64,000 nt of DNA from JBGPHT01 sp041484525 (GTDB taxonomy: Bacteria > Acidobacteriota > Terriglobia > Bryobacterales > Bryobacteraceae), in contig JBGPHT010000012.1 of the NCBI GenBank assembly GCA_041484525.1, positions 1-64,000 of the forward strand, read 5' to 3'. Shown in pieces: positions 25,403 to 32,882 of the stretch (within the stretch, counting starts at the first letter, position 1; each line of letters starts with the position of its first letter). A program made the position numbers and the translations under genes. The notes beneath the pieces are model-generated. The model saw nothing but the letters and a program-made list of their open reading frames with translations. It did not search any database and was not told the origin of the DNA.

Positions 25403-26976
25403 GAAGGCTGATCTGGCTCTTGGCGCCCGCCGCGCTGCTGGCGCAAACGAACGTGCCTTACGAGCGCATCCGCGATGCCGCCAAGGAGCCGGGTAATTGG
25501 CTGACCTATTCCCGCGACTACACCGGCCAGCGTTACTCGCCGCTCGATCAGATTCATACGGGAAACGTGGGGAAGCTGCATATCGCCTGGGTGCGCCAGG
25601 TGAACGAGCTGGACGCGTTTGAGACCTCTCCCATCGTGGTGGATGGCACGCTCTTCATCAGCGAGCCGCCGAACGCAGTCGTGGCGCTCGACGCCGCCAC
25701 CGGCCGGTCGCTGTGGCGATATCAGAAAGAACTTCCAAGCGATCTCCGGCTGTGTTGCGGCAAGGTGAATCGCGGCCTCGCGATTTTGGGCGACACCCTT
25801 TACTACGCGAGCACCGACGCGCACCTGATTGCGCTCGACGCGCGCACCGGCCGAGTGAGATGGGACGTGACGATGGCCGGCTACAAGCTCGGGTATTCAG
25901 GCACCGGAGCGCCGCTCGCCGTGAAGGACAAGATCATCACCGGAATGGCCGGCGGCGAGTTCGGAACGCGCGGATTCATCGATGCCTACGACGCCAAGAC
26001 CGGTAAGCGGGCGTGGCGATTCAAGACCATCCCCGAGAAGGGCGAGCCGGGCAACGAGACGTGGGCCGGTGAGAGTTGGAAAACAGGATCGGCCACCGCG
26101 TGGGTGACCGGCGTCTACGATCCGGATACCAACACAGTGTTGTGGGGTACGGGAAATCCGGGGCCGGATTGGAACGGAGATGTGCGCAAAGGCGATAACC
26201 TGTTCTCGGATTGCCTGGTCGCGCTCGATCTCGATACCGGCGTGAAGAAGTGGCATTTCCAATACACGCCGCACGACGTGAACGATTGGGATTCCACGCA
26301 GACGCCGATTCTGGTGGACGGCACCGTCCAGGGCCAGCCGCGCAAGATGGTGGTGCTGGCGAACCGGAACGGGTTTTACTACTCGCTCGATCGCATCACG
26401 GGGAAGTTCATCGCGGGACGGCCGTACGTGAAGCAGACTTGGGCGAGCGGCCTCGACGAAGCCGGGCGGGCGATCCGTGTGCCAAATTCTGAGCCGTCGG
26501 TGGAAGGCACGCTGATCTGGCCGAGCCTCGCCGGCGGGTCCAACTGGTACAGTTCCACTTACAATCCGAAGACCAATTTGTATTACGTCAATGTGAAGGA
26601 GATGGCAGCCGTCTATCACAAGGGAGACGCGACCTACCGGGCGGGTGCCGCCTTCAACGGCGGCGGCCAACGCGACTATAAAGAGGAGGACCCGTACGGC
26701 GCAGTCCGGGCGCTCGATGTCGTGACAGGCCAGTTGCGCTGGGAGTATAAGCTGCACGCTCCCTCCCATGCCGGCCTCATGTCGACGGCGGGAGGCCTGA
26801 TTTTCGGCTCGAACAGCAGCTCATTTTTCGCGCTGGATGCGCAAAAGGGCGATTTGCTTTGGCGCTTCGAGACGGGCGGCGGCATCGACGCCAACCCGAT
26901 CAGCTACATGAGCGGCGGTAAGCAGTATGTGGTCATCCCGTCAGGCCACGCGCTCTTCGTGTTCGGGCTGGATTAA
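25399..26976 (+). CDS. PQQ-dependent dehydrogenase (quinoprotein alcohol-dehydrogenase type)
   Basis: A 525-residue periplasmic eight-bladed propeller enzyme. The signal peptide ends ALLAQ (about residue 16). 'NWLTYSRDYTGQRYSPLDQI' is the typical N-terminal blade. Adjacent Cys119-Cys120 ('LRLCCGKVNRG') match the vicinal disulfide next to PQQ. Other family motifs are 'WGTGNPGPDWNGDVRKGDNL' and 'HDVNDWDST'. It probably oxidises an alcohol or aldehyde and passes electrons to the coupled cytochrome c. The GTG start overlaps the cytochrome stop. No PQQ synthesis genes are nearby, and the substrate is unknown. Confidence 0.88.
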   Translation: MRRLIWLLAPAALLAQTNVPYERIRDAAKEPGNWLTYSRDYTGQRYSPLDQIHTGNVGKLHIAWVRQVNELDAFETSPIVVDGTLFISEPPNAVVALDAATGRSLWRYQKELPSDLRLCCGKVNRGLAILGDTLYYASTDAHLIALDARTGRVRWDVTMAGYKLGYSGTGAPLAVKDKIITGMAGGEFGTRGFIDAYDAKTGKRAWRFKTIPEKGEPGNETWAGESWKTGSATAWVTGVYDPDTNTVLWGTGNPGPDWNGDVRKGDNLFSDCLVALDLDTGVKKWHFQYTPHDVNDWDSTQTPILVDGTVQGQPRKMVVLANRNGFYYSLDRITGKFIAGRPYVKQTWASGLDEAGRAIRVPNSEPSVEGTLIWPSLAGGSNWYSSTYNPKTNLYYVNVKEMAAVYHKGDATYRAGAAFNGGGQRDYKEEDPYGAVRALDVVTGQLRWEYKLHAPSHAGLMSTAGGLIFGSNSSSFFALDAQKGDLLWRFETGGGIDANPISYMSGGKQYVVIPSGHALFVFGLD

Positions 26977-27260
26977 CCCGCGACGGGTCCGGGCACCGCG
27001 AGCATCACCATCAGGTTCCAGACCACCAGTCCGCAATACCAATAGGTGATCCAGCGGATGACGTGCGTCTTGTTGGTATAGACGCACAGCGCGCCCAGGC
27101 CCAGTGCCACCACCTTGGACAAGGCCACGCCCCATATCGGCCCGGCGTGCATCAGCACGCGAATGAACGGACTGGCCTCCCCTGCGCCCAGCTTGAACCC
27201 CACCAGCGTCGTCAGCAGGTCCAGAAGTTGCAGGTAAATAAAGAGTTGATTGATTGCCAT
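26973..27260 (-). CDS. Small three- or four-helix membrane protein (DUF5658-like)
   Basis: A 95-residue membrane protein with 'LLDLLTTLVGFKLGAGEASP', as in DUF5658 proteins, followed by 'ALSKVVALGLGALCVYTN' and a C-terminal helix. ATG 27260 is preferred to a TTG at 27278. It is convergent with the PQQ dehydrogenase, and the stop codons overlap on opposite strands by four bases. The function of the family is unknown. Confidence 0.6.
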   Translation of the reverse strand: MAINQLFIYLQLLDLLTTLVGFKLGAGEASPFIRVLMHAGPIWGVALSKVVALGLGALCVYTNKTHVIRWITYWYCGLVVWNLMVMLAVPGPVAG

Positions 27261-27386
27261 TGGTCCGTTTGTCCCCAATGCTAACTATCGGTAATACCTG
27301 TCTTAAGTGTAGCCTTAACTTTGGACGAAATATGTGGATCTTTGGTACTTCCGGTACTAGCTCACACGGTCTGTTCTAGTACGAAA
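27261..27386 (-). promoter_or_regulatory. Upstream region of the small membrane protein with inverted repeat
   Basis: A short AT-leaning region between two minus-strand genes. GTACTAG (27354-27360) and CTAGTAC (27376-27382) form a 7-bp inverted repeat with a 15-base gap, and GGTAC also recurs at 27343-27355. It may be a terminator for the PAP2 gene or an operator for the small gene. Confidence 0.3.
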
Positions 27387-28592
27387 TCAATGGTTTACTA
27401 GGATCTCAGGGATTTCCTTTACCACCGTCCTGCCTGGTACCAATCCGTCGGCCACGCGCGCCAATCGCCGCTCCATCCAGATCGTACCCGCCACCGTGAC
27501 CGCCATCGATCCCCAGGCCAATGCCGGCCAGGAAAAGAACAGGTAGGCTCCCCATCGCAGGGCGATCAACCACGCCGCCGTCGCCAGGAGTCCTGCCGCC
27601 ACGGTGCCGTACCGCTCGCTTGATGAGAACGGGACGGCCACCGTCCAAAGCGCCTGCGTCGCCATCACAAACGGGAACGCCACAATCAGGTCGATCAGGT
27701 AGTGCTCGCCCAGCGCCAGGGTCGAGAAGGCGACCGCCGCCGCGAAGCACATCGCCGCCGCCCGCGCCCATGGACGCCAGCCGCGCGAGTTCCAGACCAG
27801 CAGCACCATCGCTCCGAAATGCAGCGACGGCATGGCGTTGCGCGGCGCTGTAAACGGCTGGATAGCTCCGTAGAGAATGGCCCACCGGCCGGGTGGTGCG
27901 TTGGGGAAGCCCGAAGCGAACGCGAACGTGGGACCGGCCGCCGGATAGATCCAATACAGCAGGTATCCCAGGATCATGGTGGTGACGTACATCGGGATCA
28001 GCCGCACCGGCCGCGGCTCGTTGCGCCGCTGGCACCGCAGGTCCCACGCCAGCAGACATGCCGCGCCGAGGGGCAGCGCGACGTATACCGTATGCGTGAT
28101 CTCGCGGAGTATCGGCCGCCCCGCCAGCAGTTGGCCCAGCACGAAGCTCGGCAGGAATCCCAGGCCGCTGTCGAACTGCAGCAGCAGCCCGTCATAGGTG
28201 CGCGCGGTGTGCGTCGTGAACCCCAGGGAGAACGCCACGATGAGCCATGAATAAGGAAGGGCGCCCGCCGCCAGAAACACGCGCCATCGTTTTCGAGCCA
28301 GCATGGCCAGCAGGCTCGCCAGCCCCAGAAACGAACCCCAATGGATGAACTGCGACAGGAAATACGGCTGCAGCGGCACAAGACTGGCGTACCCGAATCG
28401 CAGCAGGGCCGCGAGTGCCAGGGTCGCGATCCACTCCGTCCGCCCCGGCCGTACGCTCATGTGGATGAGGAACGTCCCCAGCAGCATGAACGACAGCACC
28501 GGATTATTGCCGATCGCCGATTGCAGCCCGCCGCCCAACAGCACGAGCGAGCACACCACAAACGCAATCGCCGGCGTCCTGAGAGCCCGCAT
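27387..28592 (-). CDS. PAP2-superfamily membrane phosphatase/transferase (Aur1/Ipt1-like)
   Basis: A 401-residue polytopic protein. The PAP2 signature is split as 'RNAMPSLHFGAMVLL' (SxxH motif) and 'LGEHYLIDLIVAFPF' (the GEHYLID form of SRxxxxxHxxxD, in which Glu replaces Arg). That form is typical of the PAP2_3/Aur1-like branch, which moves phospho-alcohol head groups between lipids. About ten membrane segments. The substrate could be a phosphoinositol or phosphoglycerol lipid; this is inference. Start ATG 28592. Confidence 0.8.
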   Translation of the reverse strand: MRALRTPAIAFVVCSLVLLGGGLQSAIGNNPVLSFMLLGTFLIHMSVRPGRTEWIATLALAALLRFGYASLVPLQPYFLSQFIHWGSFLGLASLLAMLARKRWRVFLAAGALPYSWLIVAFSLGFTTHTARTYDGLLLQFDSGLGFLPSFVLGQLLAGRPILREITHTVYVALPLGAACLLAWDLRCQRRNEPRPVRLIPMYVTTMILGYLLYWIYPAAGPTFAFASGFPNAPPGRWAILYGAIQPFTAPRNAMPSLHFGAMVLLVWNSRGWRPWARAAAMCFAAAVAFSTLALGEHYLIDLIVAFPFVMATQALWTVAVPFSSSERYGTVAAGLLATAAWLIALRWGAYLFFSWPALAWGSMAVTVAGTIWMERRLARVADGLVPGRTVVKEIPEILVNH

Positions 28593-28645
28593 CGTAAAGC
28601 CTTTATAGCTCAGCGATCAGGTCCGGACAATGGCACTTCGGTTAA

Positions 28646-29050
28646 TCATTCGTGGTGTAGAGCCAACAGCGGATCGACGCGCGATGCCCGGCGTGCCGGC
28701 AGCATCGGCGTGGCGGCGAAGACGACCGGGTCGGCGCCGCTCACCTCGTAGAGAAACGGACAGCACCTTCCCCAGCACCAGCGACAATGCAAGCCACGCC
28801 GCCGAAGATGGCGAACATGCGCGCGCCGGTGCGGACAACGCACAGATCGAAGCTGCCATCGAGACGATCGCGCATCGTCTGCAGCTTCAGCACCGGCAGC
28901 CTCGAGTCGACGGCGCGAATCTGGCTGCGCACCGATTCGAGCACGCGCACCTCGCCGTCGCGACCCCCGGCCGCGATCCGCAGAGGAACGTGCATGCCGG
29001 CCTGGGTATTCCTGTTCGAACGGCGCGCAAACAGAGAGATCACAGTATGA
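28646..29050 (-). pseudogene. Decayed ADOP/MacB-type ABC permease, C-terminal remnant
   Basis: Two frames on the minus strand carry successive pieces of an ADOP permease. One (about 28800-29050) reads 'VRSQIRAVDSRLPVLKLQTM' and 'GARMFAIFGGVA', the end of the periplasmic domain and start of the second membrane block. The other (28646-28750) reads 'DPVVFAATPMLPARRASRVDP' and ends LLALHHE, the usual ADOP C-terminus. The intervening helices and about two thirds of the N-terminus are missing and the frame changes, so this is a relic. Intact and internally deleted relatives occur at 55-58 kb. Confidence 0.75.
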
Positions 29051-29123
29051 GAGCCGGACGCTCGGGAGGCTGCCGGTTCGCGTTCAACAGCGTTATCATC
29101 AGACGACATTGAGAGGTACCCGT

Positions 29124-31334
29124 ATGAATAAGTCGATCCCCGTTGCGTTGGCTTCGGTCTGCCTCTTGGCTGCACAGGCACAGGATTCGCCGCGCCCGAA
29201 GAACACCTATCACTCGAGCGGCGGTGCGTCCGCGGCGCCCCGATTGATTTCGCCGGAAGTCACTCCCGGCCGCACGATCGTCTTCCGGCTGCGCGCTCCA
29301 GAGGCCAAACAGGTCAGCCTGTCATTCGCGGGGTCGAAGCCTATGACGAAGGACTCGAGTGGTGTGTGGACCGCGACCGCCGGTCCGGTCGCACCCGAGA
29401 TCTACCAGTACAACTTTGTGGTCGACGGCGTAAGGATTCTGGACCCGGGGAATCCGAATCTGAAGAATGGCCGCGCGCTCGACGCCAGCATCGTGGAAGT
29501 GCCGGGCAATCCGCCGCGGTTCGATGAAGTGCAAGCCGTACCGCACGGCGCGCTGCAGATTCGCATGTATCAATCGACTCCTCTGAAGAAGCCGCGGAGG
29601 CTCTATGTCTACACGCCGCCGCAGTACGACACCGAGCCGGGCCGCCGCTTTCCGGTGCTCTATCTGCGGCACGGCAGCGGCGACACGGAAGAGAATTGGA
29701 GCGACATGGGACGCGCCGGCGTGATCCTCGACAATCTGATCGCGCAGCGCATGACCGTTCCGATGATCGTCGTCATGCCGAACGGCGATACCGACGGCAC
29801 CTGGACAGGCGGAAGTTCGCCCGAGGCCATCGAGCTTCTCAGCCAGGAGCTGCTGACCGACATCATCCCCATGATCGAGAAAACGTACCGGACCGCGGCC
29901 GGCTCGGACAACCGCGCCATCACGGGCCTTTCGATGGGCGGCGGACAAGCGTTCACCATGGGGCTGAAGCACATGGATCAGTTCGCGTGGGTGGGCGAGT
30001 TCAGCTCGGGGCTGGTGAGCGATACGGAATTCAAACTGGACAAGCACTTGCCGGGGTTTCTGGAGCATGCCGAGGAAGCCAACCGAAAACTGAAGCTGCT
30101 GTTCTTGAGTTGCGGAACGGAAGATCCCCGGTATCCGGGGCAGCTCGATCTGGGCGATGCTCTGAAGCAGCACAATATCCGATACGTGTGGTATGCAACG
30201 CCAGGCGCCCATGAGTGGAAGGTCTGGCGGCACTCGCTCTACGAATTCGCACAGAGAGCCTTTCAACCGGCCGTCACCATGCAGACACCTGCCACACTGA
30301 AATCGCCCGAAGTTGCGGCCGACCACCGCGTCACCTTCCGCATCCGCGCGCCCAAGGCATCGGAAGTGACTCTGGCCGGCGATTGGCTCGGCAACGCGCC
30401 GCCCGCGAAGCTGGTCAAGGATGACAACGGGATCTGGAGCGTCACGCTCGGCCCCTTCGAGCCGAGCATCTACATCTACTCATTCACCGTGGACGGCCTC
30501 TCCATCGCCGACCCCATCAATCCGCGCATGAAGCTGCGTGCCAGCACTTCGGCCAGTCTGCTCGAGGTGAAGGACGATCCGCCCGCCTTCTGGGAGGCGC
30601 ACGACGTGCCGCACGGCGCCGTCGAAATCAACTGGGAAAAGGCGAAGACCATCAACGGCGAGACGCGCGCCATCTGGATCTATACGCCACCTGGGTATGA
30701 GAAGAATACACGCCGCTACCCCGTGCTCTACCTGCTCCACGGTTCCAACGACACCGCCGCCGGATGGACCACGGCGGGCAACGCCAATTTCGTTTTCGAC
30801 AACCTGCTGGCCGACAAGAAAATGGTCCCCATGATCGTGGTGATGCCCTTCGGTCACGCCGCGCCCTTCGGCGTCCCGACTCCGCCGGGAGGGATGAGCA
30901 ACGACGCGCTGTTTGAATCCTACCTGCTCGAGGACGTCATCCCCACCGTTGAAGACAGGTACCGCGTCGCTCCCGGCCGCCAGAATCGCGCCATCGCCGG
31001 ACTCTCCATGGGCGCCGGGCAGTCGATTCGCATCGGCCTCGGGCACCTCGACCGGTTTAGTTTCGTGGCTTCCTTCTCGGGTGCTGTGCCCGGCGATTTC
31101 GAGACGCGCTTCGCGGATCTGCTGAAGGATCCTCAGGCGACCAACGGAAAGCTGAAGGCGCTTTGGATCGGGTGCGGCCAGCAGGATTCGCTGTTCGGCC
31201 GGTCGAAGAATCTTTCGGAGCTCTTGACCAAATATCAGATCAAGCACACGTTCCGCGCCACCGATGGTGTCCACAACTACACGATCTGGCGGAAGTACCT
31301 GGCCGAATACGCACCGTTGCTGTTCAAGGAGTGA
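29124..31334 (+). CDS. Exported tandem-duplicated esterase (two E-set plus alpha/beta-hydrolase units)
   Basis: A 736-residue secreted protein made of two similar halves (about 25-387 and 388-736). Each has an early-set/CBM48-like sandwich ('VTFRIRAPKASEVTLAGDW', 'IYIYSFTVDGLSIADP') followed by an esterase of the Fes/XynZ type. Nucleophiles are Ser270 in 'TGLSMGGG' and Ser628 in 'AGLSMGAG', with His in 'GAHEWKVWRH' and 'GVHNYTIWRK'. Both sites look intact. Relatives hydrolyse feruloyl or acetyl esters on xylan or ferric enterobactin. The ATG at 29124 gives the signal peptide. Single-unit proteins are the norm, so the fusion is unusual. DUF2911 and deacetylase genes follow. Confidence 0.82.
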   Translation: MNKSIPVALASVCLLAAQAQDSPRPKNTYHSSGGASAAPRLISPEVTPGRTIVFRLRAPEAKQVSLSFAGSKPMTKDSSGVWTATAGPVAPEIYQYNFVVDGVRILDPGNPNLKNGRALDASIVEVPGNPPRFDEVQAVPHGALQIRMYQSTPLKKPRRLYVYTPPQYDTEPGRRFPVLYLRHGSGDTEENWSDMGRAGVILDNLIAQRMTVPMIVVMPNGDTDGTWTGGSSPEAIELLSQELLTDIIPMIEKTYRTAAGSDNRAITGLSMGGGQAFTMGLKHMDQFAWVGEFSSGLVSDTEFKLDKHLPGFLEHAEEANRKLKLLFLSCGTEDPRYPGQLDLGDALKQHNIRYVWYATPGAHEWKVWRHSLYEFAQRAFQPAVTMQTPATLKSPEVAADHRVTFRIRAPKASEVTLAGDWLGNAPPAKLVKDDNGIWSVTLGPFEPSIYIYSFTVDGLSIADPINPRMKLRASTSASLLEVKDDPPAFWEAHDVPHGAVEINWEKAKTINGETRAIWIYTPPGYEKNTRRYPVLYLLHGSNDTAAGWTTAGNANFVFDNLLADKKMVPMIVVMPFGHAAPFGVPTPPGGMSNDALFESYLLEDVIPTVEDRYRVAPGRQNRAIAGLSMGAGQSIRIGLGHLDRFSFVASFSGAVPGDFETRFADLLKDPQATNGKLKALWIGCGQQDSLFGRSKNLSELLTKYQIKHTFRATDGVHNYTIWRKYLAEYAPLLFKE

Positions 31335-31372
31335 TGTTCCTGTTGCGTTATCCTTTTTGAGAGGAAACAATC

Positions 31373-31906
31373 ATGAAATCTTCTTGGATATGTGCCGCGG
31401 TTCTCGTCGCCGCTGCCGGTTTCGCTTCCGCCGAAACCAAGAACGGCCAGACGGAATCGATTACGATCGGCGGCAAAAAGATCGACATCAATTACTCGTC
31501 GCCGGCGGTCAATGGCAGGCAGGGGAAGCTGTTCGGCAAGGACGGTACCATTGGCTCCGACACGGGCTATCCGGTGTGGCGCGCGGGCGCCAACGCGGCC
31601 ACCGCATTGCATACCGATGCTGATCTCGACATCGGCGGGCTGGCGGTGCCGAAGGGAGACTACACGCTCTTCATTAACCTGGCGAATCCCGCCGTCTGGG
31701 ATCTCATCGTCAATAAACAGACCGGCCAATCGGGACTGGAATACGACGCGAAGCAGGACCTGGGCCGCGTCAAGATGACGATGAGTAAGCCGCCCGCCAT
31801 GGTCGAACAGATGAAGTTCACGCTATCCGGTGCCGGCCGCAACAAGGGCAAACTTCAGTTGGCCTGGGAAGACCACATCGCGTCGGTGAATTTGACGGTG
31901 AAGTAA
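31373..31906 (+). CDS. Exported DUF2911 protein
   Basis: A 177-residue protein with signal peptide MKSSWICAAVLVAAAGFASA. The remainder fits DUF2911: 'IDINYSSPAVNGRQ', 'VWRAGANAATALHTDADLDI', 'VPKGDYTLFINL' and 'LQLAWEDHIASVNLTVK'. The fold is predicted as a beta sandwich and no activity is known. It lies 38 bases after the esterase gene and 4 bases before the deacetylase gene, suggesting one operon for an extracellular or periplasmic carbohydrate-related task. Confidence 0.82.
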   Translation: MKSSWICAAVLVAAAGFASAETKNGQTESITIGGKKIDINYSSPAVNGRQGKLFGKDGTIGSDTGYPVWRAGANAATALHTDADLDIGGLAVPKGDYTLFINLANPAVWDLIVNKQTGQSGLEYDAKQDLGRVKMTMSKPPAMVEQMKFTLSGAGRNKGKLQLAWEDHIASVNLTVK

Positions 31907-31910
31907 GATC

Positions 31911-32873
31911 ATGCGCAACTTCGTTCATCGGCTGGCCGCCATCGCTAGCCTGGCGTCTCTTGTTGCGGCGTTGGCGCTGGGACAGCAGGGCGGCGGACAA
32001 CCGGGGACGAAGTGGACCGAAGAGCAGCTTCGCCGGACCGTGGACGAGGCCCGCGTGGGGCGCAAGCTGACGCCGAAATCGTGGCCTAACGGCGCGCGTG
32101 TGGCCGTGTGCCTGAGCTTCGACGACGATACCGAAGCGCCCCTGCTGCGCGACGGCACGACTTCGCCGACCACACTTTCCGCGTCCGATTTTGGCGCCGA
32201 GAGCGGTACGCCGCGCATCCTCAAAATGCTGGACCACTACCAGGTCCCGGCGACATTTTTTGTGACTGCCGTGGACGCCATGCTGCATCCCGAGATGCTG
32301 GCGGCGATCTTGAAGAGCGGGCGCCACGAGGTCGGCGTGCACGGATGGATTCATGAGTTTCCGCCGCGCCTGGCTGAGGGAGAGGAAGAGCGTCTGCTCG
32401 ACCAGGCGATCGCTTATCTGACGAAAGCGGTCGGCAAGCGGCCGGTTGGCTATCGCGCTCCCTCGTGGGCCTTCAGCGCGGTCACGCTCGATCTGATCCA
32501 GAAGAAAGGATTCCTCTACGACAGCAGCCTGCAGGCGTTGGACGAGCCCTACGTAATCATGTCCCGGGGGAAGGACACGGGGATCGTGGAACTGGCGATC
32601 GACTGGACGTTGACGGAGACGCCGTACCTCGGACAGAACGGACACATGCCGTCGCCCGAGCTGCTATATAAGCTGTACAAAGATGAGTTCGACGGGGCGT
32701 ACAAGGAGGGCACGATGTTCATCCTGACGCTGCATCCGTATCTGAGCGGGCATCGCGCGCCCATGCAGCACCTGGAACAGTTCGTGGCGTATATGAAGTC
32801 GAAGCCGGGCGTCTGGTTCGCGACCTGCGAGCAGGCGGCGCTGTACTTGAAGGATGTTGCGAAGGCGCGCTGA
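31911..32873 (+). CDS. Exported polysaccharide deacetylase (NodB-homology family)
   Basis: A 320-residue protein with an N-terminal signal (to about residue 26) and a NodB-type domain. Motif 1 is 'VCLSFDDDTEAP' (Asp71-Asp73). The metal-site histidines lie in 'EVGVHGWIHEF' and motif 3 is 'GYRAPSWAFS'. The spacing resembles the PuuE/peptidoglycan-deacetylase branch. It would remove N-acyl or N-formyl groups from a saccharide or a small amide. It is the last gene of the esterase-DUF2911 operon and is convergent with the kinase gene, 9 bases away. Confidence 0.85.
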   Translation: MRNFVHRLAAIASLASLVAALALGQQGGGQPGTKWTEEQLRRTVDEARVGRKLTPKSWPNGARVAVCLSFDDDTEAPLLRDGTTSPTTLSASDFGAESGTPRILKMLDHYQVPATFFVTAVDAMLHPEMLAAILKSGRHEVGVHGWIHEFPPRLAEGEEERLLDQAIAYLTKAVGKRPVGYRAPSWAFSAVTLDLIQKKGFLYDSSLQALDEPYVIMSRGKDTGIVELAIDWTLTETPYLGQNGHMPSPELLYKLYKDEFDGAYKEGTMFILTLHPYLSGHRAPMQHLEQFVAYMKSKPGVWFATCEQAALYLKDVAKAR

Positions 32874-32882
32874 TCTTCCCGG

